From Tigriopus japonicus (taxonomy: Eukaryota > Arthropoda > Copepoda > Harpacticoida > Harpacticidae), in contig JAAGOF010000046.1 of NCBI GenBank assembly GCA_010645155.1, positions 826,921-890,920 on the forward strand: a stretch of DNA of 64,000 bases. Direction: 5' to 3'. The notes under the pieces are model-generated. The model was not told the DNA's origin. It ran no database searches and saw only the letters and a program-made list of their open reading frames with translations. Every line of letters begins with the position of its first letter. Positions within the stretch are counted from its first letter, which is position 1. Below are positions 34,090 through 46,729 of the stretch, in pieces. The position numbers and the translations under genes are program-made.

Positions 34090-37000
34090 ACCTGAGGAGT
34101 TCTAGAGAAAAGGCTTCTTCTTGTCAGTTATAATCCAATCTCTGCTCCTCAAGATATCATCTTGGCGAAGCCTGAAGAAGTGTGTTGACTTGACACTGGC
34201 TTGTCAAGTTTGAGATATGGTGCTAGATCCAAAAGCAGGACTCCCATTAATCCTTTTTAATCCAATTTAACCGCCAACGTTAGTGCAAAGGTAAAACCTT
34301 AAAAAATACCTCAACACTGAAGTGTCTTTGTCAAGAGGGAGTGTTCATTAAAGAGCGACTACCAGCCATTACAATAAATCCATAGTTAATAGTAGTGTGT
34401 GGATTTCAAAGCAACCCTGAGTAGTTAGTGGTTGGTTGATTGCCAAAAATGTGGCTTTGTGCTAGTTTTCGCTTTGACTAAGGAAGCATGACGGGAATTC
34501 GAGAATGTTTGAAAGTCCCGCCAAAATTTATTTGCACTCACTCCTCATTAACTTAGAAGGGTGATTCCGAAAACTACTGGACACTTGACAAAGACAAAAA
34601 AGGTTTGCATCAAGGACTTTTTTCTCGAGATTTCGTGCGTACAACATTCCTGTGCCAACTTCGGAGATCCTATCTGACGGGTCATGTGTCTTGTTAGGAT
34701 AAAGTCCGAAAATCGTCTCAGAATTGGAGTGAGCAAAGTTGGAAACGTTCAGGACTTCGAGTCTGAAAGGAGGTTAGGGGGCATGTGAGAGATTGCTCAC
34801 CTGAAATGGTGGAAAAAATTCTTCAAGAATCTCACCAATGGCGTGACATTCCAAAAATAAATTTTGTTTTTCGCTCTACAGACAAATTTCTCCAGACTGC
34901 ATAGTCAGCGTCGCTATTAACGATCCTAAGGCTGGAATTTTCATCACGAAAAATTTCCTTGGATACAATATACCCCTCCATTCACCGTCTGAACATTACT
35001 TTGGTTAAAGAGGTGCCTCTTTTTGGCATTTAAGACATTTCAACACCAAAAAGTGGCATCACTGCTTGGTAAAGAAGTGTTGACAGTTGAAATATATGGC
35101 CATTTCATGAGATTTTTGTCTCTTTAAATTATTTGGGGCCTTCAAAGAACAATGAAGTGGAGAATGTAGAATTCCATTGGCAGTTCCCACTCCAACGCTT
35201 GCTTGGCATAAGGTATGTTGGGATATGCCACCATTTTGTAGTTTAATTCCAACCACAAATTAGACTAACTTTTATTCACTTTAAAACTATCAAATCTACC
35301 CAAGTCGAAATGGTTCCAGCGTTCCTGAGGTGCTCATAATCTTTCATGTCATGGAAGACATTTTGGATTGATAGAGACAGCAGTGTGTGACATTTAAGTG
35401 AGATTTTGATCAGGCGACATCCATGTTCGTTCAGGAGATGGTGGTTCGAATCTTCCACGGGTAGGTCAGAAAATTGGCTTTTCTTGAAACAATGAGTTGA
35501 ACACTGGAAGCTATCTTTGGTCCCTCCACTGAATTTCAAACACGAGTGTGCATTCCACATCCCCATCTCGATCTCAAGTCGTCGAGATGATTTCAGATCC
35601 TCAGAGTTTCTTATTATCGGCCTCTTGGTCTTGTGGGCAATTTTGAAAAGTGGAGGTTTCATATTCAAATTCAGCCAAGTGTGGAGAGGTGATCGTTCAA
35701 GCCTTGTCGTGAAAAGACAAATACCGAGTAAATGCCTCCCTCCAAGATCCTCGAGGGCTGTTAAACGAGTATGGTAAAAGAACCCGGTGACATTTGACAG
35801 ATGTCATCAATATCTTGTCGCCGGCTCAAAATTTTACAGCTCGACCGAGTCGTGTTCGCTTCTGATCATTTCACTGAGCATAAGGCATTTTGAGCTACGC
35901 ACTCGGCCGAAACCACTGCCCAAATTGGCCTTAGTTCCCTTTCGGGTATTTCGTTAGAGCACTCCACATTGACCAAATGCCTTTTTATCCACAGTGCTCG
36001 AATGCCGATCTTGTCGTCGTCGGTGTTTGGTGGCTGGTCTTGGGCATGCAGTTCGTGGCGGCATTTCTATCTTTGTCCAACCTTTTTCAGAGCCCCCACG
36101 ACATGTGTACATGACATCTATGCAGTCAGCACCCATTTCCATAAACTATCAAGACTCCCTTCCTCGCGTCCAAAGACAAAAGATCAGATCTTTCAAATTT
36201 AAGACCATAACAAAACACTTGGCTTGAACCAAGTGAGAGACAGAGGGATGAGAAGATTCAATGCTTCACATTAGATTTGCATCCTAGCCGGACGAGTTAA
36301 AGAAAGTGTATGATTTCATACCTTCGGCTCACTTTCAGGGATCCGTTAAGAGTCCATAAGTGGAACTGTTTCACATTCTCCAAAACAGCATTCCAATTCC
36401 TACTATAGATGTGATAGGGAGATATCATCTACCCTTGACCATCGATATGCACTATAGAGATCAGCCTTAGATTTGAAATAAGAGTTCACTTGTCTTCGAT
36501 GTGAAGCTCGGGGGGGTACATTCAAAAACTTCCATCTAACCGTTGGAGGCAATCTATGAATCTAAATGAGAATCTCGATCTCGCGCTGAAAGTGACAAGA
36601 ACGCAAGACAAAAAGAACGATTTCAGATAACTCGGATTCCGATAACACGACAGACCCGAATCCAAAACGAGACCAACGAGACCCTTGAACACCTTGCTCC
36701 TGATATAATTAACGAATGTCCCAAACCGTGAAGAGGTATGCAAAGTAAACATTTCGTAAATATGGTTTAGGGCGGTCATAAATGATGGATGGAAACCGAC
36801 GTCTCGCTTCATCCTCATCTCGGCCCTCTCCAGACGATCGAAGCAAGTATCGACGGGGCCATAAACCCGAGATGATTAGAGAAAGTTCCTCTGTTGTCCA
36901 ATTATGCCCCCACACTCACAAATCCCTAACCGAATGTCACTTTCTTAGAGACAAACCTAAGATGTCTCCCCAAAAACAGATTGCGTCAGATGTGTTTTTG

Positions 37001-39093
37001 AGACCGGAGAATTGGCTCTCACGCCCACGGGCTTCAATGGCATTTAAAAGCCGAATGACTGCCTCGCCTATTTAAATGTGACCTAATTCTCTCGGGAGTT
37101 GCGATCAGGAGAGGGGAGAGATCCTGGATGTGAAAACCCAAAGTATGTGTCACCGAACTGTCTTTAAATTCATCGGAATCCAAAACGAACGCTGGGTACC
37201 CCTCTATTTTTTGATGCGCTAGTGCTGTGGATTGAAAAATTCAAGCGTTTCAGATCACTTCTCATGTCAACAAAATTCCGCTCGGCATTATCGGTCTTTG
37301 TCATCTCCTCTTGACTGTGAAATTGGGAGAAGAATTCTCGCTCGGAATCTCTGTCACGACCTCTTTGAATATCGACCTCCTTGGGTCTTCAAATCAACTA
37401 ATGGAACAGACTCCTTTTCTTCCTTCTTCCTCGTTCTTGAATATTGTCAAGTTAGGGCCAGGTTCGCTCTTAATGACACTAAATAGGCTTGGGCGTTTAT
37501 TGAGACCCCTTTCCTTCGTTCATCAAGGATTCGTTTCAATCGAAAAGATGGGAGTGGAATTCACTGAAAGCGAGACGATTGGAAACCGGGGTTGTTCAAT
37601 CGCTCTTTCTATCAGTCATGCTTAAGTAATTCTGAATGGTTCTTATCTCTTTCTTCCACCCAAGATGAAGTTCATGATGCTTGCTGATGATGATATCCAT
37701 TGAGAAATTTTCCTTCAACCTAATTAAGCCATGGATTCCATCGATTTAGGTCAATCAATTGAGAGATGACGAGAGTGGAGAGGAATCTCGAGTGTATCAA
37801 AATCATGTTAATCCGAGAAGATACGTTTCAATGATACTCCACACATTCATCCATCCACTTTAATCCATCGTAAAAAGGCAACAGAATTCAAGCTTCAAGA
37901 AACAGAAGTGGAAAATCATTAACAAAATAGTGCAAGTTTGCCCCAATTTTTACATCATATTTTTACATTCATTTTAAAATCCCAAGAGTGAACGAATGGA
38001 ACGTAAAAAATAAGCTGAAACTGCTGCCACATTCCGTTCGCCGTTTCAATTTTGAGCACAACACTAAAAAGGTGTGACTGAATTAACATTTTTGGATGTT
38101 GGAACCAAACGTGCCATCTGGACGACACATTCCAGATCGCGTGTTCCTTGCGACCAATTCCTTGAAAGGGATCGATGGTTAAAACTGTGTGCGTACTTCA
38201 CTTGATTGGATGTTCGCTTGCTATTTGCATGTCTCTTCGGTTTTCTAAAACCATTGGTTAATTGGGAAAAACACATTTCTCGAATGGACTCAAGTGGAAT
38301 GCCTTGATTGGCAAGCCACAAATACCACGAGAGCCACTCACATGAGATTCAATTAATTAGCATCCACTACGGAGGCCAAGCCATCACCAATGTGGTTATT
38401 GAACCTTAAATGTCAACCGACAGAGTTTTACAGCCCCACTTCTTGTTTGTCTCTTCCAAGCCTCCACATTTGTACCGGGAACCTTTTTGACGGGAACCAA
38501 ATCTCGTGTGTGGCTTTTTGATTGGCGTCAATAATATGGTATTTCATGTTTGTCCGCATTTCATGTCAGAGAAATCAGCGCTCTCTCACGTGAATGCGAT
38601 TCCCATGACATTCGAAAAAAAAGAGACATCCTTGCATTTGGTACCACCTTTAATTCGGTTCATCGTTGAGGCGCTCAATCCCATTCCTCCAATCACAGTG
38701 AATAAGGTGTGAAAGATCTCACCTTCAGCTCAACGCTCGACCAATCAGAATGCGAGTTCTCTCCGTCAAGGTGTCAGATTTCACACCTCAAGAACGGAGA
38801 ACGCATCCTGAAGAGAGGGCGGGACTTTTGGGAGACACCAGCCGAAAGTGTGACCATTTTAAATAAGAGATTTAAGCAATTTATTTTGAAAAAAGAAAAC
38901 AAGATCAGAAAGAGGTGAAGATTGCGATGGTATGAATGGGTTAAATACCACCGAGTGAAAGAGTGTAGACATAGTGATACCACTTCAAGACAATGCCCCG
39001 TTTGGAGGTTATAGCACATTGCTCACTAGCGCCAAATCTTTGAAAGAGCGTGTTTTCCATTGATCCGCACCATACATTATGGGCTTTATGTAG

Positions 39094-39427
39094 ACGGGTG
39101 GAATTCGGGTGAATGGTACCATTTAGAGACCACCAACCCTGTCAGCGCTCCCAACACGGTTTCACTCACTATGCATGGAATGGCTTTGGATAGGTGGGTA
39201 GAAGTGGTATTATTCCTCAATCTGGGTGGTGGTTTGGGCCGAGTGGTGATGAGGCTGGTTAGAGCGATCATCATCATCATCAAGATCGCCGGCAGTGGTG
39301 CTTTCCACGGAAAGTGCCTTCGAGCAAATTTAACTGGCCAGCAAGGAAGTCTGTGTACTTGAATACCTACCTGATATTCTTGCCGTACGCAGCAACGTCC
39401 TCCAACCTGATGATCACTTCAAGCTGG
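39094..39427 (+). other. Candidate two-exon coding segment, unproven
   Basis: Segment 39094-39193 reads GWNSGEWYHLETTNPVSAP and on to GMALD, with donor GTGGGT in phase 2. After a 148-base intron, 39342-39427 enters in phase 2 through acceptor ACTGGCCAG, reads KEVCVLEYLPDILAVRSNVL, and ends at donor GTGAGA. Phases agree, but each piece is short, no homologue is recognised, and chance is not excluded. Confidence 0.2.
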
Positions 39428-41570
39428 GTGAGAAGTTCATGTCATCCATCTCTTTGGTACGGAATTTCTAGTACACCTCTATCAATCAGGGTCGCTTTGG
39501 CTTGAATTTCTGTGAAAACGGTTCTTCAGATTATCTTGGGAGAGGGCCATATCTTTGAGAGGATTTTTCTTTAGAAAGTCATTGAACGGAAAATGGGACG
39601 TCAAATGTCAACTCAAATGTAAATTAATTCATAAATCTGTTCTGAGCAATTTCAAATTTTGGCCAAGGATATGGCGTGTCTTGAGGATTTTCAAAGTTCA
39701 ACATATTTTAAATGCGTGATACATTGTGGAAGGTTGTCAGACATTCATTCGCTTTCGTCGGCAATCCTGAATGGTTTGTAAGCAAGACTTCAAGGTAATT
39801 CTAGGTCTCGCCAGACCGATACCCATTTATTTACTCAATGAGATAGTTAACAAGGCTGCTCAGAGGGGCGTTCAATCTCCATGTTTGGTGGTCAGGTTTG
39901 CCAAAGAACGCAATGACCTTCTCACCGTTTGGGTCAGTCATCCATTTTGAAGTTGATTTTATATTTAGGAGAATACTCTTTCGGTTAAAACGTATTCACG
40001 TCTTATTTCCACCGTCATTGGTTGATATGTAAGTAAAATAAACCAAGTGGATGATGCTTCCAACCCTATACTGCGTAGGAAGATTCAGTAGAACCTCGCA
40101 TCCCTGAAATCCCAAGAAAACCGTGAATAACAGCTCAATCTTATGATTTATGAGTAGACATGAAAATTGGCACGTCACAACTTTGACAACGCCATCGATG
40201 ACTAAGACTACGTGGAGTCTTGCCTTGAACAAGGAACCTTATGATGCCCCAAGTTGATAACCAAACCAAATTTTCAAGAGTCCCCTCAAAATAAGGAATT
40301 ATGTCCAGCGAAATTTCCTTTCCTCGCCATCAAAAACCCACAAGGAGGGATTTGGTCTTTTATACTTGGTTGAAGCCTATGCACTTCACGCTTGGAAGAG
40401 TGAGTGTGCTTTGGGGGCTTCATATCTCCCTATCAACACATCCAATGCCAGTCTCGCATTGGTGGACGGACCTGTGCAGTATAATACCTTTGCTCGATCT
40501 TTATTTGAAGCCCTCCAACAACTCCTATAAACACCAATCTCAACTATGCGTTCAGATCCGGCACTTGATTGAAGGTCTGGGATGAAAAATAGTCTCATCT
40601 GGTCGGTTTCAAGATCTGTGCCGGTTCTTGAGTGCTATAAGAGAGGCGATTTGAGCTCTAAAAAGTGCCCTTAAGGCAAAGTAGATCCTCGTCGTCCACT
40701 TCTGGCCTGATGCACTGATATCGAGTTGAGCTTCACTTTTCATCACGTTTATCTCGCTTAATGATCATCATCCAGTCTCCGCGATGGAATCAAAATTAGG
40801 CTCAAATTGAAAACAGCTCACGCTCGATGAGAGGGAATAGCATTTCATCACTTATTTATTCAGGCTCGAGGACCGACGTCATCATTTTCTTGATTGTTGA
40901 TCAACGTGGACAATAAGATAGCTATAAAGAAAACGACAACTGGACGACTTGATAATCGACCAAAGAGTTTGTGGTTTGTACGCCTAATCTAAAGTCATAA
41001 AATGTTTGGGAGCATGTTTGCTCCGTCAGCCTACACATTCATAAAGGTCTCCTCTTAGATATTCAAAGAACTTCTCAGTTACAGACGTTAAACGTCATGA
41101 CCTTATCGTTATTCATACCACCACAACTTCACTTATTATTGTACACAATTACATCCAGTGATATTTGTTTTTCTTTTTCTATTGGAGTAACCGATTTCAG
41201 TGAAATTAAACTCAGGCTGGAGAAACCCACAATATGCACACTGTACAGCACGAGTAATATGAATGCGGTGATGTTCTGCCAGACAAGATGTAAGGTACGT
41301 AAAACTGGCATCTTTATTGCTCCTCTCTGTCCCCCTGTGACTGGTTTTGAGCCATGACCTCACTGAAGACCTCTTTTACATATCTATGGTCGTTCCTCAG
41401 CTGTCAATTCGAGCACTTCATTTAGATAAACCAAGTTGGTTATCTTCGCGTTAGAGGGTGCCTTCTGCTGTGTCTCCGATTACTGTTTCAACTATGGTCC
41501 TCCTTCCCAACCCAATAAATCAAGGGGAAATTAATTATCTGTGGAATAAGGGGATGATGGCCACTGGATC

Positions 41571-41597
41571 GGTTGGTTGGTTGGTTGGATGGTTGGT
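41571..41597 (+). repeat. (GGTT)n microsatellite
   Basis: About six GGTT/GGAT units. Confidence 0.9.
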
Positions 41598-44500
41598 CCT
41601 CTCAGTTCCCAGTGAGCTCAATTGAAAAGTGTCTAGATTGGTTACAAGAACAACTCAACCGAAATTTGAACCATCTGTCGTTGCATTGTTGGCAGTTAGC
41701 ACGCCACCGGCAACACCACCAAACAAACAAGAACTCCCAGACCACAGACTTAAATCGTTTCCGAATTCAATTATGTTTTCATCCATAATTGATCTTAGAT
41801 TCAAGTGAATTTACAGTATAGTTACTTCACAAGTAAGAGAAAAAAGTGTCTTGAGAAAAGAGATTTTCTTAGTGGAGCCTCATACGTACATCTGTGGGTT
41901 TGGAAGGGGATGTTTGCATTGAAATGAGGTAATCTGTTCTCTCCCAGTTTTATGTGGTAAATTCGAGCGAAAATGAATAAAGAAGTCTTCAATCTTGTTG
42001 AAAAATGGGCGGATGGGTGTGTGCACGGTGCACGAGGGGAAAACTCTTCCGAGCAAATAAATGTGTACTGGAAATGATACTCCACACTTTGGGATGGGAG
42101 AGAAAGAGACAGAGAGCCCATTGCACTAAATTACGACCCACCTAAACGGCGGCCAAGTTCTGCTGAACCCAAAAAGGAGCCATTCCAAAGAGAGAGACAC
42201 GCGCTCTTCAACTTCAAACTTTTCATCCACGCCCAGACTCTAAAAGGGAATTTCATTTTCCCCCTGGTGGCATTTGTTGGGTTGAAGGTGGAAATTCGTC
42301 CTCAACATAGCTTGGAATTGGTTGCAAGATCAACGTGTCAATTTGATTTTGATGCATGAATGGACTCAACTAACGGTATTCAAACCTATCCATGCATACC
42401 CAACGGGACTCATTAATGAGTAATGTGAGCTTGGAAATTGGTTCAAGCCAAATTCAACCCCTATTTAGTTGGGAATTCTAAATTGCAATCCTTATTCTAG
42501 AAATTGCTTCTGATTTGCTTGGTAATGGAAATCAGGAATTTGCAATTAAAAATTGCTTGATTCCTGTGATTTTTCCTCTTGAGCTACATCAGCCCCCATC
42601 AGCCCACGAAAGTGAGCAATAACCATTTTTCTCTTCCACGACCAAGCTCTTAATCACAACTTCGCCTCTTGAACAAATTCAGGGAGAGAGAGAGACGGTT
42701 AGAACGTTCTTGAATCGTGACCTGCCAGACTCGCTTTTGTTCAGGAAATCTTCATTCATTTGGGCCAAAACTTTGCTTGCACTCCACTTCATTCACTCTC
42801 ATAACAACGTTAGGATCTTGAAGAAGAAGAAGAAGAAAAACCTCGTGTTTGAAAAAGAAAGCTTCAAGAGCTCGCCAATCATTAGTGATGAGTTCTTCTT
42901 TTTCACCAGAATTTTGAGAGTGAGGTAGATGCCGGCTTCTCGAGTTCCAAAGATGTGCAATTAGGCTATTGAAACAAGAGTGGAACTCACACAGATTAAA
43001 CAAAGAACTAGAATCTATGGGCCAAAGATGAAAACGACCACCTCTTGGTTTCCACATTACACTTGGCTCTTTTGAAAAGTCGAATGGAGCGGCTTAACTC
43101 TATCTTCCCTTGCAAAGATGCATTTTTCAAATGGTCTTGAGATGATTATCATTGTTCTTCTACTGGAATCATTGGCAATCAATGAAAAAAGATTGATATA
43201 TATTGTTCTTCAATGTTATGATCTTATTTCAAATCTGAAAAGGGAAGTTTTGTTTGTCCATTATTCCCAAACTTTATTACAGTGTGAGTTTGTTGGTTGG
43301 TCATTCTAGTAAAGCCAGTGGCATTGTACTGTATGTTTTAATAGCAGGGTCAAGCCAAACCAGTCTACAATGTTGTTGTCTGTTGGATTCGCTCTTCGTT
43401 GGTTGAAGTGAGAATGGACTCCTTGTGTACTTGCTCTTCTCTCTTTTCACCTTGGGTCCTTTCAGAGGACCAGCCTCATTTTGCATGGCTTTAATGGGGC
43501 TCTAGCTTTGTCACCTAACAATCGCCCCATGCGGCGAAAAACAATATCTTATTCTACAACCACTCTATCTTTTCTATTTGAAGTGTCTCCTAACTTTTGT
43601 TTGGATTTCGGACTCAGGCTCAAAATTATTGCCTTTGGTCAAGGGTCACAGGATTTGTTTGGCCATTGACGACACTTGTTCCAGCCCGGTCAGTTGGTAC
43701 TAAATTGAAATTTAGACACACGCACTGTGCAAGCATTAACCATGGAAAACCAAGCAGAAAGAGAAATAGTCTGAATTGACACGGACTGCTTTACGTCAAA
43801 TATTACTAGTTTCAGCTAACAAATCTAAAGTCATCTAAACCATCGAAACAAACCATCCGCCAATGGAGTGTTCTTGAGGCCAACAAGGAGCAAATCTGTT
43901 GTGCCACAAAGCCCTGGTCGTTTACAGCGGCAATTAACGCCTAGCGAGGGCTTCTTCTCCATGTACGGGAAACAGACCTTAAGATCAACCCTCAAGTCCC
44001 ACATCTCCTGCCGATCAGTCCCAACCACTACACAAGTAAATCTGGTTCAAGACACTGAAGAAGGTAGACCCTTTACACTGGTAGAGGTTCGATGGAATTG
44101 AACCCTTGGGTGTGTGGAGTGTATGTGACTGGTATTTGACTTAGCCATTGTTTTAGACACATTTTACCCTCCCGATATTCTGGTCAGTCTAGTTCGTGAC
44201 AATTGTTTTTCCCCTCCGAATGTGACTTAACCACATGGATTGATCTACAGGTATTGAGTAATTATGATGGTCTATTGTTTGTAGTCAAAACCAGATCTGC
44301 CACAAAGATATTGGTTAGTTTTATCATGTTCCTTTAACAAAGAGAAGCAGTAAAAGCTGTAACATTTCACAGCTGTAAACCATGATGAGTCGTCCGATAA
44401 GCGAGCCAGAGGCTGGATAGATTCAACAAGCCAAAGCTGAGGACACACATTTTAGGACACTTTCTGCCACGCAATTAACTATTAAGAGAACGCCTGCTTG

Positions 44501-46729
44501 GGAAACAAATAGTTCATGCATCTCTTACGTTTTCTTTAGATTTGACTGAAACAAAACTGAAAGCCCTGGGGTTTGCAGCATTTCAGGCCATCATTCCATG
44601 CCTTTGTTGACGACACGCTTGTAAATCCCAGGGATGCCACAACAACGGCCGAAAGAGGCCAATAAATGCCGATGGCTCTTCGAAGGTTGTTGCGAAACGG
44701 AACGACTCAACGAGTTGGGTTGACACGCTTCGCACTCAGATAAACAAAAATGATGAGAATCTGGAATTTGGAACACAGACCACAGTGACCCGAGGTCTCA
44801 CTAATCCACTTAGTTTTTGTCGGACGTTTTATTGTGCCAGCCCAAGTGCGAGAGACCATTAGTTTGTTGGCCAGGGTCTTGTGTACAATCTTCATTGACA
44901 TGATATTCATTTCCGTCGTTGGGAGAAATGGTTGACCTCCTCCTTCCTCTGAAAGCAATGCAAAACCACATAAAAGAGTTCACAACGGGACAAACACGAG
45001 TCAGGGATACCGAGAGTAGCATAGTTTCCTCTATTTTCTCTCTTGAAATGTTGCTAACTTGGACAGAATGGCAACCCTACTTTTATTTTGAAGTAGAGCG
45101 CTAGAAAAAACTCACGTTTTGAGATCCTTTTTCCGGTCGTTTTCTTGGTTTTGGTCAACATGCGAAACCATAATCTGAATTAACTTCTGACACGGATGTT
45201 TCGAACCGGCTTTGTCTCCACCGTCTTTGACCTCTTTTGTTGTGGCATTGCTACCAAAAAGAGTTGAACAACTTAAGAATGCAAATTAATCAATTGCACC
45301 CAACCTTACCAGAAGGCCAAATTCAATTTTGGTGTCCCTTGTTTGCATGTCCTCCACCGGATAAAAGTTACCCACTTTTATTTTTTATAGTTGATTACTT
45401 CCTTCGAGTCCAGCTCACTCACGCTTTGTTGGCAATGTTTGCCCGCATAATGAGATGAGAAGTTTTTTTTGACCACTTTTTATGCCTTGGATTTCACGTG
45501 ACACACTTCAATTTCGCTCCTGCTCTACTATGTCAACCTGAATAATCCTGGCATTAGCTCTTTTTCCTCGTCTCCTCGCCACATCGTGGTTTGAAGTGAA
45601 ACCATTAAAACGACGCGACGCGACTTTCTAATTCCAGATCATTTTATTAAAGCAGCTGCCAAGACGAGGGATCTTAAGAGCCATATAAAACGAACCTCAA
45701 GCTGTTTGAACTCATGTCCAACCAAGAATGTATGCATCTCCACAGACGTTCCCTTCCAATTTAGGAGGTGGAAAGTAAGTTTGATTTGAACGAATCCGAG
45801 AAATGTTGGTTGGCAGGGTGTTTGGAATGGCCCTCAGCAAATCAGACGATGACGAGGTACCAACCAACAAGCGGCCGGATGAGGCGTGTGGAGGCAAAAA
45901 AGTGCCGGAGATATTTGTTAAAGGTAATTTACAACTCAAATTTCCCAAGCCTCTATTTACAACAACTTGTTTCGGAATTGGTTAAGTCTTCCAATGAAGC
46001 CACACTCACACACACACCTCAAAAATGAGCTGCGGTTCAAGCCACTGAAAAGTATAACTCTCCCCTTCTCTTTTCTGCCATTTGCAAGATAGTGCAATAA
46101 TAATAGTCCAATGTTGTGTGACATATTCGCAACTCTGTTGGCATGGAAAGAGCAAAAAGCCTTGTCTCAGATTGTAACGCTCACAAACACGATAGAGATT
46201 TGTTTTTGGACAGTGCATGGCAAAGGAAATAAGGGTTATAAGGCCGACAGAGTGTAAAATTTGACAGCATTTCGTGCGAAGATTTACACTCTATTTTGAC
46301 GAAGTCAGATCTCACGTTCAAATTGCTTTCAGAGATGAGCCATCATGATCATCACGTTATGTGCCTGACAGGAAGACGCCTTACCACTCACTCCACACCA
46401 CATTTCAGTGTACATACACACCGAGTTCGGTTCATTCAATGTCGTTCAAATATCGCGCCTTAACTCTTTTCTTTCCATCGCTCCATTTGAGAACCAGAGA
46501 GAGGTCTTTAATAGCTTTGAACAAGCTTACAACACGATGGAGTGATTTTTATTCCGGTGACAATGTGGACCTTGTAGAACGGGGAGACTGCCGAGACGAC
46601 GATTTCCTGAGCAAGATTGAGCCCCGGGATTTTCCCCGTTCTTATCTTGACACCTTTGATTAATGATAGGTCAGGCGAGCCGTACCTGCGGGTGAGTTAG
46701 GAAAAAAATCTGGGAAATCTGACATTTCC

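Noticed and set aside
35441..35451. GGTTCGAATC, like a tRNA B box
   Set aside because: No A box, acceptor stem or anticodon arm can be formed around it.
39770..39951. 59-codon plus open frame and an overlapping alternative exon reading
   Set aside because: Two incompatible frames both look coding, which shows that such stretches occur here by chance.
41200..41294. Plus segment with acceptor GATTTCAG and donor GTACGT
   Set aside because: A single short segment (about 31 codons) with no compatible neighbours identified.
43831..44034. Plus segment reading as a Ser/Arg-rich exon ending at GTAAAT
   Set aside because: The acceptor is poor, there is no phase-compatible neighbour, and no homologue is recognised.
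45817..45923. Plus segment VFGMALSKSDDDE..., vaguely like the start of a RhoGAP domain
   Set aside because: No continuing RhoGAP blocks (arginine finger region) are found downstream; the similarity is too weak.
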